Shown piece by piece: positions 38,765 to 47,264 of a stretch of DNA of 64,000 bases. The notes beneath the pieces were generated by a model. The model was not told the origin of the DNA, made no database searches, and saw only the letters and a list, made by a program, of their open reading frames with translations. Each line of letters starts with the position of its first letter. Within the stretch, counting starts at the first letter, position 1. The translations under genes and the position numbers were made by a program. The DNA comes from JAJZVS01 sp963708095 (GTDB taxonomy: Bacteria > Pseudomonadota > Alphaproteobacteria > Acetobacterales > Acetobacteraceae). The DNA lies in assembly GCA_963708095.1 (NCBI GenBank), contig OY970182.1, positions 3,100,001 through 3,164,000 of the forward strand, written 5' to 3'.

Positions 38765-39697
38765 ATGGACCCCGTGCGCATGAGCGTTCCGCCGGCCGAA
38801 CCGCTGAACGTGCCTGCCCTCCCCGACGCCCTGGCGCATGCCGCGCGCGAAGTCGAAGCCGCGCTCGACACCCTGCTGCCGCTGCCGGAGGGGCCGGAGG
38901 CACGGCTCGCCGAGGCAATGCGCTACGCCGCGCTGGGCGGCGGCAAGCGACTGCGCGGCTTCCTCGCGATCGAGACCGCGGCGCTGTTCGGCGTCTCCGC
39001 CACCTGCGCCGCCCGGGTCGCCGCCGCGATCGAGATGCTGCACGCCTATTCCCTGGTCCACGACGACCTGCCGGCGATGGACGACGACGACCTGCGCCGC
39101 GGCAAGCCGTCCTGCCACCGCGCTTTCGACGAGGCGACCGCGATCCTGGCCGGCGACGCCCTGCAAACCCGCGCCTTCGAGGTGCTGGCCGAGCCGAACA
39201 CCCATTCCGACCCGCTCGCGCGCGCCGAGCTCGTGCTGGGCCTCGCCGCCGCTGCCGGCGCGCGCGGCATGGTGGGCGGGCAGATGATCGACATGCTGAC
39301 CGAGGGCCGTGAGCTCGATACCGCCGAGGTCAGTCGGCTGCAGGCGCTGAAGACCGGCCGGCTGATCCAGTTCAGCGCCGAGTCGGGCGCCATCCTCGGG
39401 CGTGCCGCACCGGCGCAACGCCATCTGTTCGCCGCCTACGGCCGCGACCTCGGTGCCGCGTTCCAGATCGCCGACGATCTGCTCGATGCGGAGGGCACCA
39501 CCGAGGAAACCGGCAAGACCGCCGGGAAGGACGCTGCGGCCGGCAAGGCCACGATGGTCGCAGCACTCGGCCCCGAGCGGGCGCGGGCACATGCGGCGAT
39601 GCTTGCCCGCCAGGCGGCCGACCATCTGGCCGGCTTCGGACCGCGCGCCGATCCCTTGCGCGAACTCGCCGATTTCGTCGTGACGCGCCGCAGCTGA
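38765..39697 (+). CDS. ispA: Polyprenyl (farnesyl/geranylgeranyl) diphosphate synthase
   Basis: This 310-aa short-chain prenyl synthase condenses IPP with allylic diphosphates. The first aspartate-rich motif is SLVHDDLPAMDDDDLRRGK, with two residues between the aspartate pairs as in bacterial FPP synthases; the second is FQIADDLLDAEG. GKRLRGFLAIE near the N-terminus binds pyrophosphate. It precedes dxs by 12 bases, a common alphaproteobacterial isoprenoid pairing. The start is either ATG 38765 or ATG 38780, neither with a strong ribosome site. No xseB precedes it. Confidence 0.94.
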   Translation: MDPVRMSVPPAEPLNVPALPDALAHAAREVEAALDTLLPLPEGPEARLAEAMRYAALGGGKRLRGFLAIETAALFGVSATCAARVAAAIEMLHAYSLVHDDLPAMDDDDLRRGKPSCHRAFDEATAILAGDALQTRAFEVLAEPNTHSDPLARAELVLGLAAAAGARGMVGGQMIDMLTEGRELDTAEVSRLQALKTGRLIQFSAESGAILGRAAPAQRHLFAAYGRDLGAAFQIADDLLDAEGTTEETGKTAGKDAAAGKATMVAALGPERARAHAAMLARQAADHLAGFGPRADPLRELADFVVTRRS

Positions 39698-39709
39698 GAG
39701 GCACATCGC

Positions 39710-41650
39710 ATGAGCCCCCCCAAGACGCCTCTGCTGGACCGGGTCCACATCCCGGCGGACCTCCGCAATTTCTCTCCGGAGCAGTTGCGGCAATTGGCCG
39801 ACGAACTACGGGCCGAGACGATCGATGCCGTCTCGGTGACCGGCGGGCACCTCGGCTCCGCGCTCGGCGTGGTGGAGCTGACGGTGGCGCTGCATGCGGT
39901 GTTCGACACGCCGCACGACCGGCTGTTGTGGGATGTCGGCCACCAGGCCTATCCGCATAAGATCCTGACCGGGCGGCGCGACCGCATCCGCACCCTGCGC
40001 CAGGGCGGCGGCCTGTCGGGATTCACCCGGCGGGTGGAGAGCGAATACGACCCGTTCGGTGCCGCGCATTCGTCCACGTCGATCTCCGCCGGGTTGGGGA
40101 TGGCGGTGGCGCGCGACCTCAAGACCGCGCGCGGGGAGCACGATGACCGCAACGTTGTCGCGGTGATCGGCGACGGGGCGATGAGCGCCGGCATGGCCTA
40201 CGAGGCGATGAACAACGCCGGTGCGCTGCATTCCCGGCTGATCGTGGTGCTGAACGACAATGACATGTCGATCGCCCCGCCTGTGGGGGCGATGAGCGCC
40301 TATCTGTCACGGCTGATTTCCTCGCGCAGCTTCTTGGGCTTGCGCGACCTCGGGATCAAGATGGTCCGACGCTTCCCGCGCGGGATCGAACGCACCGCGC
40401 GCCGCGCCGAGGAATATGCCCGCGGCATCCTGACCGGCGGAACGTTGTTCGAGGAACTCGGCTTCTACTACGTGGGCCCGATCGACGGCCACAACCTGGA
40501 CCATCTGCTGCCCGTGCTGCGCAATGTGCGCGAGGCGGAGGAGCAGGGGCCGATCCTGGTCCATGCCATCACGACCAAGGGCAAGGGCTACGCGCCGGCG
40601 GAGCAATCCGCGGACAAATACCACGGCGTCTCCAAGTTCAACGTCATCACCGGCGAGCAGGCCAAGGCGCCGCCGGGACCGCCGGGCTACACGAAGGTGT
40701 TCGCCGATGCGCTGATCGCCGAAGCCGAACGGGATCCGAACGTCGTCGCCATCACCGCGGCGATGCCGTCCGGCACCGGGCTCGACCGCTTCGCCAAGCG
40801 CTTCCCGGACCGCTGCTTCGACGTCGGCATCGCCGAGCAGCACGCGGTGACCTTCGCCGCCGGCCTGGCGACCGAGGGGATGCGGCCGTTCTGCGCGATC
40901 TATTCCACCTTCCTCCAGCGCGCCTACGATCAGGTGGTGCACGACGTGGCGATCCAGTCGCTTCCCGTTCGCTTTGCCCTCGACCGCGCCGGGCCGGTGG
41001 GGGCGGACGGGGCGACCCATGCGGGCAGTTTCGACATCGCCTATCTCAGCTGCCTGCCAGGCATGGTGGTGATGGCGCCGGCGGACGAGGCGGAACTGGT
41101 GCACGCGGTCGCCACCGCGGCGCGGATCGACGACCGGCCGAGCGCGTTCCGCTATCCGCGCGGCGAAGGTGTCGGCGTGGCCCTGCCGGAGCGTGGCGTG
41201 CCCTGGGAGCTGGGCAAGGGGCGGCTGCTGCGCGAAGGCAACAGCATCGCGATCGTCTCCCTGGGCACAAGGCTCGGGGACGCGCTGCGCGCGGCGGACG
41301 AACTGGCCGCGCGGGGCCTGCCGGCCACGGTGGTGGACGCGCGCTTCGCCAAGCCGCTGGATACCGCGCTGGTCGAGCAGATCGCCCGGCACCACGAGGT
41401 GGTGATCACCATCGAGGAAGGGGCGGCGGGCGGCTTCGGCTCCGCCGTGCTGCACCACCTGGCCTGGAAGGGGTTGCTGGATACCGGGTTGAAGGTACGG
41501 CCGATGGTGCTGCCGGACCGGTTCATCGACCACGATTCGCAGGCGAAGCAACTGGCCGCGGCCGGGCTGACGGCGAAGGACATCGTCGCCGCGGCGCTGA
41601 ACGCCCTCGGGGTGCCGACACGGGCGACCCTGATCGCCCCGGCGGGGTGA
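39710..41650 (+). CDS. dxs: 1-deoxy-D-xylulose-5-phosphate synthase
   Basis: Dxs makes the first MEP-pathway intermediate from pyruvate and glyceraldehyde-3-phosphate. The 646-aa protein shows SVTGGHLGSALGVVELTVAL, VGHQAYPHKILTGRR, the ThDP motif VIGDGAMSAGMAYEAMNNAG, FDVGIAEQHAVTFAAGLA and DRAGPVGADGATHAG. GAGAGG precedes the ATG. It is co-transcribed with ispA and upstream of hemW. The length is normal. Confidence 0.98.
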   Translation: MSPPKTPLLDRVHIPADLRNFSPEQLRQLADELRAETIDAVSVTGGHLGSALGVVELTVALHAVFDTPHDRLLWDVGHQAYPHKILTGRRDRIRTLRQGGGLSGFTRRVESEYDPFGAAHSSTSISAGLGMAVARDLKTARGEHDDRNVVAVIGDGAMSAGMAYEAMNNAGALHSRLIVVLNDNDMSIAPPVGAMSAYLSRLISSRSFLGLRDLGIKMVRRFPRGIERTARRAEEYARGILTGGTLFEELGFYYVGPIDGHNLDHLLPVLRNVREAEEQGPILVHAITTKGKGYAPAEQSADKYHGVSKFNVITGEQAKAPPGPPGYTKVFADALIAEAERDPNVVAITAAMPSGTGLDRFAKRFPDRCFDVGIAEQHAVTFAAGLATEGMRPFCAIYSTFLQRAYDQVVHDVAIQSLPVRFALDRAGPVGADGATHAGSFDIAYLSCLPGMVVMAPADEAELVHAVATAARIDDRPSAFRYPRGEGVGVALPERGVPWELGKGRLLREGNSIAIVSLGTRLGDALRAADELAARGLPATVVDARFAKPLDTALVEQIARHHEVVITIEEGAAGGFGSAVLHHLAWKGLLDTGLKVRPMVLPDRFIDHDSQAKQLAAAGLTAKDIVAAALNALGVPTRATLIAPAG

Positions 41651-41759
41651 TGACCCTGCGGCGGAACGTGGCGCCCCCCTTCTCTCTTCCCCCTGGCGGA
41701 GGAGGGCTGGGGTGCCAGCCGCACGGACCGTCGCGGGGCGGGTTACCCTCCACCCCGAC

Positions 41760-41780
41760 CCTCCCCCGCATGGGGGGAGG
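41760..41780. repeat. Intergenic G/C palindrome between dxs and hemW
   Basis: CCTCCCCC-GCAT-GGGGGGAGG forms an 8-bp stem in a 154-base spacer rich in CCCTCC/GGAGGG runs (41680-41785). It resembles common intergenic repeats and could also act as a weak terminator or an attenuating structure ahead of hemW. Confidence 0.5.
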
Positions 41781-41804
41781 GAGGCCGTTGCCCGCGTGAG
41801 ATGA

Positions 41805-42953
41805 ATGGAGCCGCTCGCGCTCTACCTGCACTGGCCGTTCTGCCTGGCGAAATGCCCCTACTGTGACTTCAATTCCCACGTGCGGGAGCGGATCGACCGG
41901 ACGCGCTTCGCCGCCGCGCTGCGGCGTGAACTGGCCTGGGAGGCGGCGCGGCTGGGACGGCGGCGGCTCGGCTCGATCTTCTTCGGCGGTGGCACGCCGA
42001 GCCTGATGGACCCGGCCACCGTGGCGGCGCTCATCGACGATGCGACGCACTGGTTCGATCCGGTGGCGGGGATGGAGATCACCTTGGAGGCCAACCCGAC
42101 CTCGGTGGAGGCGGAGCGGTTCGTGGGGTTCCGCGCGGCGGGGGTGAACCGGGTCTCGGTGGGGGTGCAGAGCCTCGATTCCGCGGCGCTGGCGTTCCTC
42201 GGTCGGCAGCATTCGGCTGACCAGGCGGTGGCAGCGTTGGAACTGGCGCGGCGCGTGTTCCCGCGCGTCTCCTTCGATCTGATCTACGCCCGGCCGGGAC
42301 AGACGGAAGCGGCGTGGCGAGCCGAATTGCGCACGGCGCTGGCGTTGGCGGCGGACCATCTGTCGCTGTACCAACTCACCATCGAACCGGGCACGCGCTT
42401 CGCCACGATGGCGGCGCGCGGCGAGATCGTGCTGCCGGAGGGCGACGCCGCGGCGGCGCTGTACGAGGCGACAGGAGAGGAAGCCGGGGCGTTCGGCCTC
42501 GTGGCCTATGAAGTGTCCAACTACGCCCGCCCCGGGGCGGAGAGCCGGCACAATCTGAGTTATTGGCGCTACGAGGACTACGCCGGGATCGGCCCCGGCG
42601 CGCACGGGCGGGTGACGGTGGACGGCACCCTGCGCGCCACCCGCCGCCACCGCGCGCCCGAAGCCTGGGCCGACCTCGTGGAGCGGGACGGTCACGGGAC
42701 GGTGGAGGAAACCCCGGTGCCGCCCGGGGAGGCGGCGCGGGAGGCGCTGCTGATGGGGCTGCGCCTGGCCGAGGGGGTGGCTGCGGCGCGGTTCGCTTCG
42801 CGTACCGGCGTGACGCTGGACACGGCGCTGGACCTGCCGATGGTCGAAGCGGCGGTGGACGAGGGCTACCTGCTGCGGGAGCCGGGCCGGTTGCGCGCGA
42901 CACCCGCCGGCCGGCTGCGGCTGGACGCGCTGCTGGCCGCGATCGTGGCGTGA
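41805..42953 (+). CDS. hemW: Radical SAM family heme chaperone HemW
   Basis: This 382-aa radical SAM protein carries the 4Fe-4S motif in LHWPFCLAKCPYCDFNSH (CxxxCxxC). It also has GGGTPSLM and the HemW-diagnostic RHNLSYWRYEDYAGIGPGAH, which separates heme chaperones from the oxygen-independent coproporphyrinogen oxidase HemN. It likely inserts heme into respiratory proteins. The start ATG 41805 lies immediately after an out-of-frame ATG at 41801. The gene is convergent with boxB. Confidence 0.95.
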   Translation: MEPLALYLHWPFCLAKCPYCDFNSHVRERIDRTRFAAALRRELAWEAARLGRRRLGSIFFGGGTPSLMDPATVAALIDDATHWFDPVAGMEITLEANPTSVEAERFVGFRAAGVNRVSVGVQSLDSAALAFLGRQHSADQAVAALELARRVFPRVSFDLIYARPGQTEAAWRAELRTALALAADHLSLYQLTIEPGTRFATMAARGEIVLPEGDAAAALYEATGEEAGAFGLVAYEVSNYARPGAESRHNLSYWRYEDYAGIGPGAHGRVTVDGTLRATRRHRAPEAWADLVERDGHGTVEETPVPPGEAAREALLMGLRLAEGVAAARFASRTGVTLDTALDLPMVEAAVDEGYLLREPGRLRATPAGRLRLDALLAAIVA

Positions 42954-42983
42954 ACGCGACGGTATCGCCGCTTGGCAATCCGC

Positions 42984-44432
42984 CTACGATGCGATCCTGA
43001 CGTATTCGAAATCGCCCGGCTTGTTGTCGATCCCGGCCCGAGGCGGCGCGATCCAGGACGCGTACTGCCCCGGCACGGCGACCGGCCGCATCAGGCTTTC
43101 GATATAGGCGCCGTCGGCGGCCGAGGGCAGGAAGTCGTCGCGCCGTGCCTGCCACGCGGCCGCATCCAGCACCGCCCCGTCGGGAGCGATCGGTGCGCCG
43201 GCGAAAGCGCCGATGCGGCGATTGAAGCCGACGTGTGGGAGGGTCAGGCGGAAGCCGTAACCGGCCTGCGCAATCGCCTTGTTCCAGCGCGCAACGCCAT
43301 GCTCGCACTCGGCCACGTAATCGTCGCGCAGGCGCATATTGAGCGCCGACAGCGCCGGAGCGGGTTCGCTGGCCGCCGTGCCGTCGCGCCAGCGCAGTAC
43401 CGGATAGGTTGCCTCGCGCAACAGATGGTCGTCGTCGATCTTGTCTTCCCGGTAGCGGCCCTTCAGCCCGGCGGTGTAGGCGCTGGCGGCGTTGCTGCTC
43501 AGTTCGTTACCGAACAGGTCCAGGGTCAGCGAGAAATGCAGGTTCATCTTGCGCTGCAAGGTGGGCAGGTCGATCACGCCGAGCGCGCGCACCCGGCCGC
43601 TGTCGGCGGGATCGTCGATGCCGGCAGCGCGCATCGCCTCCAACGTGCGCTGCACCACGCGCTGGATGCCGGTGTCGCCCACGAACATGTGGTGCGCTTC
43701 CTCGGTCAGCATGAAGCGGCAGGTGCGCGACAGCGGATCGAAGCCCGATTGCGCCAGGGCGGCGAGCTGCATCTTGCCGTCGCGGTCGGTGAAGAAGGTG
43801 AACAGGAAGAAGCTGAGCCAGTCCGGCGTCGCCTCGTTGAACGCGCCCAGCATGCGCGGGGCGTCGGGATCGCCGGAGCGGCGGCGCAGCAGGTCTTCGG
43901 CTTCCTCCCGCCCGTCGCGGCCGAAGTATCTCTGCAGCAGGTAGACCATGGCCCAGAGGTGGCGGCCTTCCTCCACGTTCACCTGGAACAGGTTGCGCAG
44001 GTCGTACAGGGACGGCGCGGTGGCGCCGAGATGGCGTTGTTGTTCCACGGATGCCGGTTCGGTATCGCCCTGGATCACCAGCAGGCGGCGGAGCGCGGCG
44101 CGGTATTCGCCCGGAACCTCTTGCCAGGCCGGCTCGCCCTTGTGCGCGCCGAAGCCGATGCGCCGGCCTTCGACCGCGGGGGCGAGCAGGATGCCCCAGC
44201 GATAGTCGGGCATTTTCACGAAGCCGAAGCGGGCCCAGCCCTCGGGATCGACGCCGATCGCGGTGCGCAGATAGACGAGACTGTCCTGGAAGCCCGACGG
44301 GCCGCTGCCTTTCCACCAGTCGATATAGCCGGGGTGCCAGGTCTCCAGCGCCCGGCGGAGCTTGGCGTCGGCGTTGAGGCCGACGTTGTTCGGGATGAGA
44401 CCGTCGTAGTCCACCTGCGATCCGGTTTGCAT
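42984..44432 (-). CDS. boxB: Benzoyl-CoA 2,3-epoxidase subunit BoxB
   Basis: BoxB is the di-iron oxygenase that epoxidises benzoyl-CoA in the aerobic box pathway. The 482-aa protein has YDGLIPNNVGLNADAKLRRA at the start and the iron ligands in NVEEGRHLWAMVY and RFMLTEEAHHMFVGDTG; NWNLAD-like regions are replaced by family variants. GGAGGAA lies upstream of ATG 44432. It is last in the bclA-hydrolase-boxC-boxB row. The reductase partner BoxA is not in the window, so electrons must come from a gene elsewhere or another reductase. Confidence 0.95.
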   Translation of the reverse strand: MQTGSQVDYDGLIPNNVGLNADAKLRRALETWHPGYIDWWKGSGPSGFQDSLVYLRTAIGVDPEGWARFGFVKMPDYRWGILLAPAVEGRRIGFGAHKGEPAWQEVPGEYRAALRRLLVIQGDTEPASVEQQRHLGATAPSLYDLRNLFQVNVEEGRHLWAMVYLLQRYFGRDGREEAEDLLRRRSGDPDAPRMLGAFNEATPDWLSFFLFTFFTDRDGKMQLAALAQSGFDPLSRTCRFMLTEEAHHMFVGDTGIQRVVQRTLEAMRAAGIDDPADSGRVRALGVIDLPTLQRKMNLHFSLTLDLFGNELSSNAASAYTAGLKGRYREDKIDDDHLLREATYPVLRWRDGTAASEPAPALSALNMRLRDDYVAECEHGVARWNKAIAQAGYGFRLTLPHVGFNRRIGAFAGAPIAPDGAVLDAAAWQARRDDFLPSAADGAYIESLMRPVAVPGQYASWIAPPRAGIDNKPGDFEYVRIAS

Positions 44433-44439
44433 CGGTTGG

Positions 44440-44713
44440 TTCCTCCGTGCGGGCGCGCACGACGTAGTTTCATCCGCCGGCCAGGCATCCGGCAAGAGCC
44501 GGGGTACCCACAGGCGCCGTCGCGCTTCGTGTTGGCGCGCTTGACCGCGGCCCAGGCGACGCGGTGGGCGGTGACTCCATCGCCGCTGGCACCATAGCGC
44601 GCCCAGGCACGGTTGAACGCGACGCCGTGGATTTCCCGCGCGTCGCGCCGGCCCGGACCCTGGCGCTGCTTCAGGGCGCGTTGGAGCCGGGCGCGCGCCA
44701 AGCTGGCCGGCAC
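44440..44713 (-). pseudogene. Degraded ChaB-like gene between boxC and boxB
   Basis: In the frame starting at GTG 44713, the minus strand reads RARLQRALKQRQG, then AREIHGVAFNRAWARYGAS and TAHRVAWAAVKRANTKRDG. This is the hallmark pattern of ChaB-domain proteins. Immediately after KRDGA the expected WVPRLLPDAW continues in the next frame, so an indel separates them. The start region also looks irregular. A plus-strand peptide at 44714-44802 (DKDLVTTPDAALAVHLHPWD, then a stop) resembles the tail of another lost gene. Together these fill the 383-base boxC-boxB gap. Confidence 0.65.
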
Positions 44714-44815
44714 CCCTGGACAAGGACCTGGTGACGACGCCCGACGCCGCGCTGGCGGTGCATCTGCATCCGTGGGATCTGCATCCCCCGGGCAGCGCGT
44801 AAGCGGCGCGGGGCG

Positions 44816-46465
44816 CTACACCCGTTCCGGGTCGAACGCCGGTTTCGTGCCGCTGCCGTAGCGGTGCAGCGCGCCCGCGTCCCCCACCGCGCCGGGGCGT
44901 TGGAACACCCAGTTCTGCCAGGCGGACAGGCGGCCGAAGATGCGGGTCTCCATCGTTTCGGGTCCGGCGAAGCGGAGGTTCGCCTCCAACGCCGACAGGG
45001 CGTCGGGGGAGAAGCTGGCGCGCTGCTCCAGAAATAGCCGCAGCTCGGTGTCCCAGTCGATGGGGTCGATCGCTTCGGTGACGAGGCCGATCTCCGCGGC
45101 GGCGTCGCTGTCGAGCGCCGTGCCGATCGCGGCCTGCGCCCGTGCCAGGCTGTCCGGCTCGCCGAGGAAACGGGTGGCGAGGCGGGTAAGCCCGTTGCCC
45201 ATCGGATAGGCGCCGAAATTGAGCGGGCTCAGCGCCAAGGTGGGGGGCGCACGGTTGGCGCCCGCACCGGGGCCGGCGTGCATCACCGAGCGGTCGGCGG
45301 CAAAGGCCAGCTCCGCCAAGGTGCCGGCGAAACAACTCCCCGGCTCGATCAGCGCGACCAGGGAGCGCGACGTCACGTCCAGCCGTTTCAGCACCCGCTT
45401 CCAATACAGGCGGATCTCGCGCACCAGCCAGTCGGCCGCATGCGTTTCCAGCAGCGCGTCGGCGGCGAGGACGGCGGCGGGATCGCCCTCGGTGCGCAGG
45501 ACCCAGAGGCCGAGTCCCGGTTCGTTGCTGCGCAGGTGCAGGATGGCATCGTCCAGTTCGCGCGCGGCGGCGAGCAGCCAGAACGCAGCGCCGGCAGCAT
45601 GCAAGCCCGCAAGATCGGCGGGCAGGGTATCAGGGCCGCGCAGGGTCAGCACGGCGCGTCGGCCGGGGCGGTCCAGCGCGACGGAGAGATGCGGATAGCT
45701 CACGGCATCGGGCGCGAACCGGCGATCGAGCGGCGTAAGCGCAATCCCCCGCGCGTCCGCCGGTCGGTCGGACCCGGAAGCCAGCGCGGCGGCGCGCGCG
45801 GCCACCGCGGCATCCCAGCGCGAGGGGGGCACCAGCTCATCGACCAGCCGCCAGTCGCGCGCGCGGGCGCCGCGGCAGCCTTCCTCGGTGGTGCAGAACA
45901 GGTCGGCGCGGTCGCGGCGCACACGGCGCTTGTCGGTCAGCCGGGTGAGCCCGCCGGTGGCCGGCAGCACGCCGAGCAGCGGCACTTCCGGCAAGGACAC
46001 CGCCGCGCGGCGGTCGTCGATCAGCATGATGTGCGCGCAGGCGAGCGCGAGTTCATAGCCGCCGCCGGCGGCCGCAGCGTGCAGCGCGGCGAGCCAGGGC
46101 TGACCGGAATGTTCCGATGCGTCCTCGATCGCGAGGCGCGTTTCGTTGGTGAACTTGCAGAAATTCACCTTGTGGCCGTGGGTCGCGGCGGCGAGCATGC
46201 GGATGTTGGCGCCGGCGCAGAACACGCCGGGCTTGGCCGAGCGCAGCACGACGGCGCGGACTTCCGGGTGCTCGAAGCGGAGGCGCTGGACCGCGTCGGC
46301 GAGCTCGATATCCACGCCGAGGTCGTAGGAATTCAGTTTCAGCTCGCAGCCGGGGAACAGGGAGGCCGTGGGGTCGACATCCATTGCGAGCTCGGCGACC
46401 GGGCCGGCGGTCGCGAGGCGCCAGTGGCGGTAGCGGGACGGATCGGTCTGGAAATCAATCCGCAT
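44816..46465 (-). CDS. boxC: 2,3-epoxybenzoyl-CoA dihydrolase BoxC
   Basis: BoxC opens the epoxidised ring of benzoyl-CoA, releasing formate. The 549-aa crotonase-superfamily protein shows CELKLNSYDLGVDIELADAV, PGVFCAGANIRMLAAATHGH, the oxyanion-hole region HAAAAGGGYELALACAHI and VSLPEVPLLGVLPATGGL. The length matches the family (about 550 aa, longer than ordinary crotonases). AGGAG precedes ATG 46465, which overlaps the upstream hydrolase by 11 bases. Confidence 0.95.
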   Translation of the reverse strand: MRIDFQTDPSRYRHWRLATAGPVAELAMDVDPTASLFPGCELKLNSYDLGVDIELADAVQRLRFEHPEVRAVVLRSAKPGVFCAGANIRMLAAATHGHKVNFCKFTNETRLAIEDASEHSGQPWLAALHAAAAGGGYELALACAHIMLIDDRRAAVSLPEVPLLGVLPATGGLTRLTDKRRVRRDRADLFCTTEEGCRGARARDWRLVDELVPPSRWDAAVAARAAALASGSDRPADARGIALTPLDRRFAPDAVSYPHLSVALDRPGRRAVLTLRGPDTLPADLAGLHAAGAAFWLLAAARELDDAILHLRSNEPGLGLWVLRTEGDPAAVLAADALLETHAADWLVREIRLYWKRVLKRLDVTSRSLVALIEPGSCFAGTLAELAFAADRSVMHAGPGAGANRAPPTLALSPLNFGAYPMGNGLTRLATRFLGEPDSLARAQAAIGTALDSDAAAEIGLVTEAIDPIDWDTELRLFLEQRASFSPDALSALEANLRFAGPETMETRIFGRLSAWQNWVFQRPGAVGDAGALHRYGSGTKPAFDPERV

Positions 46466-47264
46466 GGGGCGGCTCCTGTAGGATGTCACGGGCGAAGGCG
46501 ACGATCGCGGCGACGGTGGCCTCGGTCGCTTCCACATGCGGGGCGTGGCCGGCGTCCAGCAGCACGATGCGCGCGCCGGCGGGGATTTCCTGCGCCGCCC
46601 GATGCGCCTGCGCGTCGGTGCCGTACGGGTCCTGCCGGCCCTGCACCACCAGGGTCGGCAGGCGGATGCGGCGTAGTTCCGGCGTGAGGTCGAAAGCGGC
46701 GGGAAAGCCGGGGTCGAGCCAGGCGCCGGCCCATCCGTGGAAGGCGCCGTCCACATCGTCGTGGTGGCGGGCGAGGCGGGCGCGCAGGCCATCCGTTTCG
46801 TACTCGGCGCGGATCGCGGCGATGCTGGCGACCGAGATCGGTTCCACGAAGAAATGCGGCGCGATCAGTGCGAGGCCACGCAGGCGCGGATCGTCGCGCG
46901 TGCCGGCGGCGATCGCCGCGATCGAGCCGCCGTCGGAATGGCCGACCAGTACCGCGCGGCGGATGCCGGCAGCGTCGAGCACGCGCGGCAGCACCTCGCG
47001 CGCCTCGCGCTGCATGTAGTCGAGCGGGCGGGGCAGCGCGACCGGGGCGGAGCGGCCGTAGCCGAAGCGGGAATAGGCGAACACGCCGGCCCCGGTGGCA
47101 GCGGCGAGGCGCGCGGGGAAGTCACGCCACAGGCCGACCGAGCCAAGCCCTTCGTGCAGCAGGACAAGAGTGGGCGCCGCGTCGGGCGGCGGTCCCCACC
47201 AGGCGGCTTCGATCCGGCGGCCGTCGAGGGAGAGGTCGGCGTCACGGCGCGCCCGTGCGGTCAC
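46455..47264 (-). CDS. Alpha/beta hydrolase of the box cluster
   Basis: This 269-aa hydrolase contains VLLHEGLGSVGLWRDFPARL (oxyanion), VLVGHSDGGSIAAIAAG (nucleophile elbow GHSDGG), a catalytic Asp in VVQGRQDPYG and a His in LLDAGHAPHVEATE. The GTG start overlaps the bclA stop by 4 bases (GTGA). Similar hydrolases accompany box genes in other bacteria, perhaps as thioesterases or editing enzymes for dead-end CoA esters. That role is inferred from context. Confidence 0.88.
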   Translation of the reverse strand: MTARARRDADLSLDGRRIEAAWWGPPPDAAPTLVLLHEGLGSVGLWRDFPARLAAATGAGVFAYSRFGYGRSAPVALPRPLDYMQREAREVLPRVLDAAGIRRAVLVGHSDGGSIAAIAAGTRDDPRLRGLALIAPHFFVEPISVASIAAIRAEYETDGLRARLARHHDDVDGAFHGWAGAWLDPGFPAAFDLTPELRRIRLPTLVVQGRQDPYGTDAQAHRAAQEIPAGARIVLLDAGHAPHVEATEATVAAIVAFARDILQEPPHAD

